The translations under genes were made by a program, and so were the position numbers. Source: Candidatus Ventricola intestinavium (GTDB lineage Bacteria; Bacillota; Clostridia; Christensenellales; Aristaeellaceae). From it: 7,407 nucleotides of DNA. Below the pieces are notes generated by a model that saw only the letters and a list, made by a program, of their open reading frames with translations, had not been told where the DNA came from and did no database searches. Below, piece after piece: positions 5,262-7,407 of this stretch. The stretch is taken from contig DVMG01000083.1 of the NCBI GenBank assembly GCA_018715105.1, forward strand, positions 1 to 7,407, given 5' to 3'. Position 1 is the stretch's first letter, and every line of letters starts with the position of its first letter.

Positions 5262-6491
5262 TCAATAATCCGTCATCCACTGCGTCAGATAGGAATCCAC
5301 GGCCTTCACGCCCGTTGAAGAGAACGCCTTTTCAAACTGGGCGTTCAGCTCATAAAGCCGCTCAAGGAGCGCCGCGGAGCCCTCCGCATCCTTGGGGGTC
5401 GGCTTAAAATCATTGACATTCTCCTGGGAGGAAATCGAGCAGGGGATGATGCGCATGCCCGCGTCCTCCACCGTGCCGTCCGCGCCGATGCGGAAGCGCT
5501 GCTGGAAAATATAGGTGTCCATGTCATCCGGCCGCGTATTGCCCGCAAACGAAAAATTCCCCAGTGAATAGCAGATGTACTTTCCCTTGTATACCTCAAT
5601 GGGATTCATCCGGTGGCTGTGATGGCCGAGCACCAGGTCGGCGCCCGCGTCGATGGTGGCGCGGCCCAGCGGCACCTGGCGTTCATTGGGCACGTAATCC
5701 TTCTCATCTCCCCAATGATAGGAGACAATCACCAGCTCACAGCCCGAATCGCGCAGCGCCTGAATGTCTCCCTCAATGGAGTCATAAATATTGGCATAAT
5801 TGCCGTTGAATGTCTGGTAAGCGAGCATGCCGATCTGCACGCCCGTATCCGTGGTAAAGATCGACGGTCCCAGGTGGCCGCTGTATGCGATGCCCGCGCC
5901 GGCCAGCGCCTGGCAGGTGTCCTCATAGCCGGCCTCTCCGTGATCCATCACGTGGTTGTTTTCAAGGGCAACCGCCTCCACGCTTCCGGAGGTGAGCACC
6001 TGCACATATTCCGGCGGCGCGGCAAAGGAATACGTGTTCTGCGTCGCGCTTTTGGTGTTGGTCAGCGTGCCTTCAAAGTTGACGATCGTCATGTCGTCCT
6101 CTTCAAAGATCTCCCGCACGTTTTCAAACGGAAAATCAAGGCCGGAGGGTTCTTTTTCCAGCTGTTTGTCAAACACATTCTTCCCGCTCTTGCGCGTGTC
6201 CCCGCCGATGGTCACATCCCCCGTAGCCGAGACCGTCACGATCACAGAGCCGTCTTCCTGCAGCCGCCAGTCGCTTCCGTCCTCACGTTCATACCATTTT
6301 CTCGTGTCAAACGTTGCTTCTTCCCATTCGGCTGCAACAGGCGGTTCCCCGTTTTCAAACTGGGAAAGATCCAGCTGCTCGCCGCAGCTCACGGCAGGAA
6401 GCGCCAGCAGGAGGCAAACCGCCGGCACCCGGAGCAAAGCCCCGGCTTTTGCAAAAATGCGCCCGTTCATTTCTCCAAGGAATGCATGCAT
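5262..6491 (-). CDS. CapA-family (PGA_cap) metallophosphatase-fold lipoprotein
   Basis: The 409-residue product belongs to the CapA family (poly-gamma-glutamate capsule synthesis protein; a metallophosphatase-like fold). An N-terminal hydrophobic segment around residues 17-35 ends in AVSC, so C36 is a plausible but not ideal lipobox cysteine; the protein is exported and probably membrane-anchored. Family motifs are present in order: VSATGDVTIGG (87-97), VNFEGTLT (137-144), LENNHVMDHG (176-185), VSYHWGDE (256-263), GHHSHRMNPIEVYKG (289-303) and YSLGNFSF (308-315). These hold the metal-ligand Asp, Asn and His positions. The ATG at 6491 has AAAAGGAT about 9 bases upstream; a second ATG 7 codons later has its purines too close. 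It lies 61 bases after the LCP gene with no terminator between, so both are likely cotranscribed. No capB or capC is seen, so a poly-glutamate capsule is not implied; the substrate is unknown. Confidence 0.88.
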   Translation of the reverse strand: MHAFLGEMNGRIFAKAGALLRVPAVCLLLALPAVSCGEQLDLSQFENGEPPVAAEWEEATFDTRKWYEREDGSDWRLQEDGSVIVTVSATGDVTIGGDTRKSGKNVFDKQLEKEPSGLDFPFENVREIFEEDDMTIVNFEGTLTNTKSATQNTYSFAAPPEYVQVLTSGSVEAVALENNHVMDHGEAGYEDTCQALAGAGIAYSGHLGPSIFTTDTGVQIGMLAYQTFNGNYANIYDSIEGDIQALRDSGCELVIVSYHWGDEKDYVPNERQVPLGRATIDAGADLVLGHHSHRMNPIEVYKGKYICYSLGNFSFAGNTRPDDMDTYIFQQRFRIGADGTVEDAGMRIIPCSISSQENVNDFKPTPKDAEGSAALLERLYELNAQFEKAFSSTGVKAVDSYLTQWMTDY

Positions 6492-6552
6492 GGGTCTTTC
6501 ATCCTTTTCAAGTTTCTATGTGGATACGTTCTGATCTGCGCACAGGCCGGCA

Positions 6553-7407
6553 TTATGGCTGGCTCTGCGGCGGTGTGTTGAGCAGCTCATGAAAACGATC
6601 CCGGTTTTTTTCCCACCGCACGTCGAGCACCGACGAGGATCCCAGCGTTCCATAGGACCATGTGCCGTCCTGCGGGATGTGGAACTCCACAAAATCCGCG
6701 CCGGATGTCATCAGCTGATATCCCTTTGAGAGCACGTCCAGGATATCCATCGCCGACAGGTTCATTTTCATTCCGGAGGAAACCTCGTTGTAAAGGCCCA
6801 CCAGTTCCATGAGCGACAGCTCACGGCATTTGTCAAAGAGCTGGCTGACCACTTTGCGCTGCCGCTCTGTGCGGCTGAAATCGCCGGAGCCGGAGCTCCT
6901 GTCCCGCATATAGGCCAGGGCAATGCGCCCGGTCATGTGCACCAGGCCCGGTCCGTCGGGCATGTTGGGATCATCGTCCAGCAGGATCTTGCGGATGGCA
7001 ATGTATTCATTTTCGTCGATTTCAATGTCCACACCGCCCAGCGCGTCGATAACCGGCTTTACATTTTCAAAATTGACCAGCACAGCGCCCTCGATCTGCA
7101 CATCCAGATCCCTTTCCAGGCAGGCAATTATCCCTTCAAAACCATGGTTTTTATAGAGCAGATTGGCCTTTGTGGGGTTGCCGCGGGGGTTATTGATCTG
7201 GCAGTCCCTCAAAATGGAGGTCATGATCACACGGTTATACCGGGTGTCCAGCGAAACCAGCACAATGGTATCCGTGCGGGCGTCTTCCACCACTTCCTCC
7301 GCATAGCCATCCTCCCCAAGGAGCAGGTAATGGCTGACCTGCGTGTTCTCCTCTGCGTATGCGACGAAGCATGTCCACACGAGCATCAGCGTAAGCAGAC
7401 ATAAAAG
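6553..7407 (-). CDS. LCP (LytR-CpsA-Psr) family cell-wall glycopolymer ligase, 5' end cut by window edge
   Basis: The reading frame stays open to the right edge, so the start is missing; 284 codons are visible. LCP proteins transfer lipid-linked glycopolymers onto peptidoglycan outside the membrane. The visible part begins with a hydrophobic run, LLCLLTLMLVWTCFVAYA, which is the end of a signal or anchor segment; AYA followed by EE could be a signal peptidase site. Counting from the Met at 7386, family landmarks are LLLGEDG (21-27), RTDTIVLVSLD (37-47) with R37 and D39, SILRDC (57-62) with R60 and D61, LVNFENVKPVIDALGGVDIEI (103-123), ALAYMRDR (156-163) and DFSRTERQRKVV (169-180). These include the arginines and aspartates that bind the pyrophosphate. 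The protein stops soon after the core domain, with no extra C-terminal domain. It is upstream of capA and cotranscribed with it by inference. Confidence 0.88.
   Translation of the reverse strand, partial: LLCLLTLMLVWTCFVAYAEENTQVSHYLLLGEDGYAEEVVEDARTDTIVLVSLDTRYNRVIMTSILRDCQINNPRGNPTKANLLYKNHGFEGIIACLERDLDVQIEGAVLVNFENVKPVIDALGGVDIEIDENEYIAIRKILLDDDPNMPDGPGLVHMTGRIALAYMRDRSSGSGDFSRTERQRKVVSQLFDKCRELSLMELVGLYNEVSSGMKMNLSAMDILDVLSKGYQLMTSGADFVEFHIPQDGTWSYGTLGSSSVLDVRWEKNRDRFHELLNTPPQSQP

Noticed and set aside
5613..6581. A 322-codon plus-strand frame over capA
   Set aside because: The opposite strand encodes all CapA motifs in order; this frame shows none of any known family.

Overview
The window reads as a GC-rich chromosomal stretch from a member of the Bacillota (Clostridia-like). 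The reasons are strong GGAGG-type ribosome binding sites, sigma-A-type promoters, short intrinsic terminators, an ECF-type vitamin S component, an LCP/CapA envelope pair and a Clostridia-style aminotransferase. No mobile element, CRISPR array, tRNA or rRNA was seen. The genus cannot be named from this sequence alone.

Layout, left to right. Positions 1-120 hold a strong leftward promoter and a highly structured leader for a gene beyond the left edge. Next, transcribed leftward, is a two-gene unit: an aldo-keto reductase of the YghZ (L-glyceraldehyde 3-phosphate reductase) type at 1450-2448, followed by a class I/II PLP aminotransferase at 229-1425 that ends at an intrinsic terminator at 140-166. 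The 256-bp divergent region at 2449-2704 holds the reductase promoter, a short upstream ORF with a strong Shine-Dalgarno, a 12-bp inverted repeat that looks like an operator, and the promoter of the rightward ECF S-component gene at 2705-3280. The rightward terminator of that gene lies inside the 3' coding end of the convergent Rsm22-like methyltransferase gene.

The right half is all leftward. An LCP (LytR-CpsA-Psr) gene, cut by the right edge, and a capA-type metallophosphatase lipoprotein gene form an envelope unit that ends at a strong terminator at 5231-5256. Directly after that terminator come a DHH/DHHA2 phosphoesterase gene (family II pyrophosphatase-like) and the Rsm22-like gene, which overlap by 8 bases and are probably translationally coupled.

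The proteins all fall into known families. The least explained signals are regulatory: the 5'-terminal hairpin at the left edge, the inverted repeat between the divergent promoters, the short upstream ORF, and the terminator wedged against the ribosome binding site of the phosphoesterase gene. I did not find convincing evidence of a wholly new multi-gene system.
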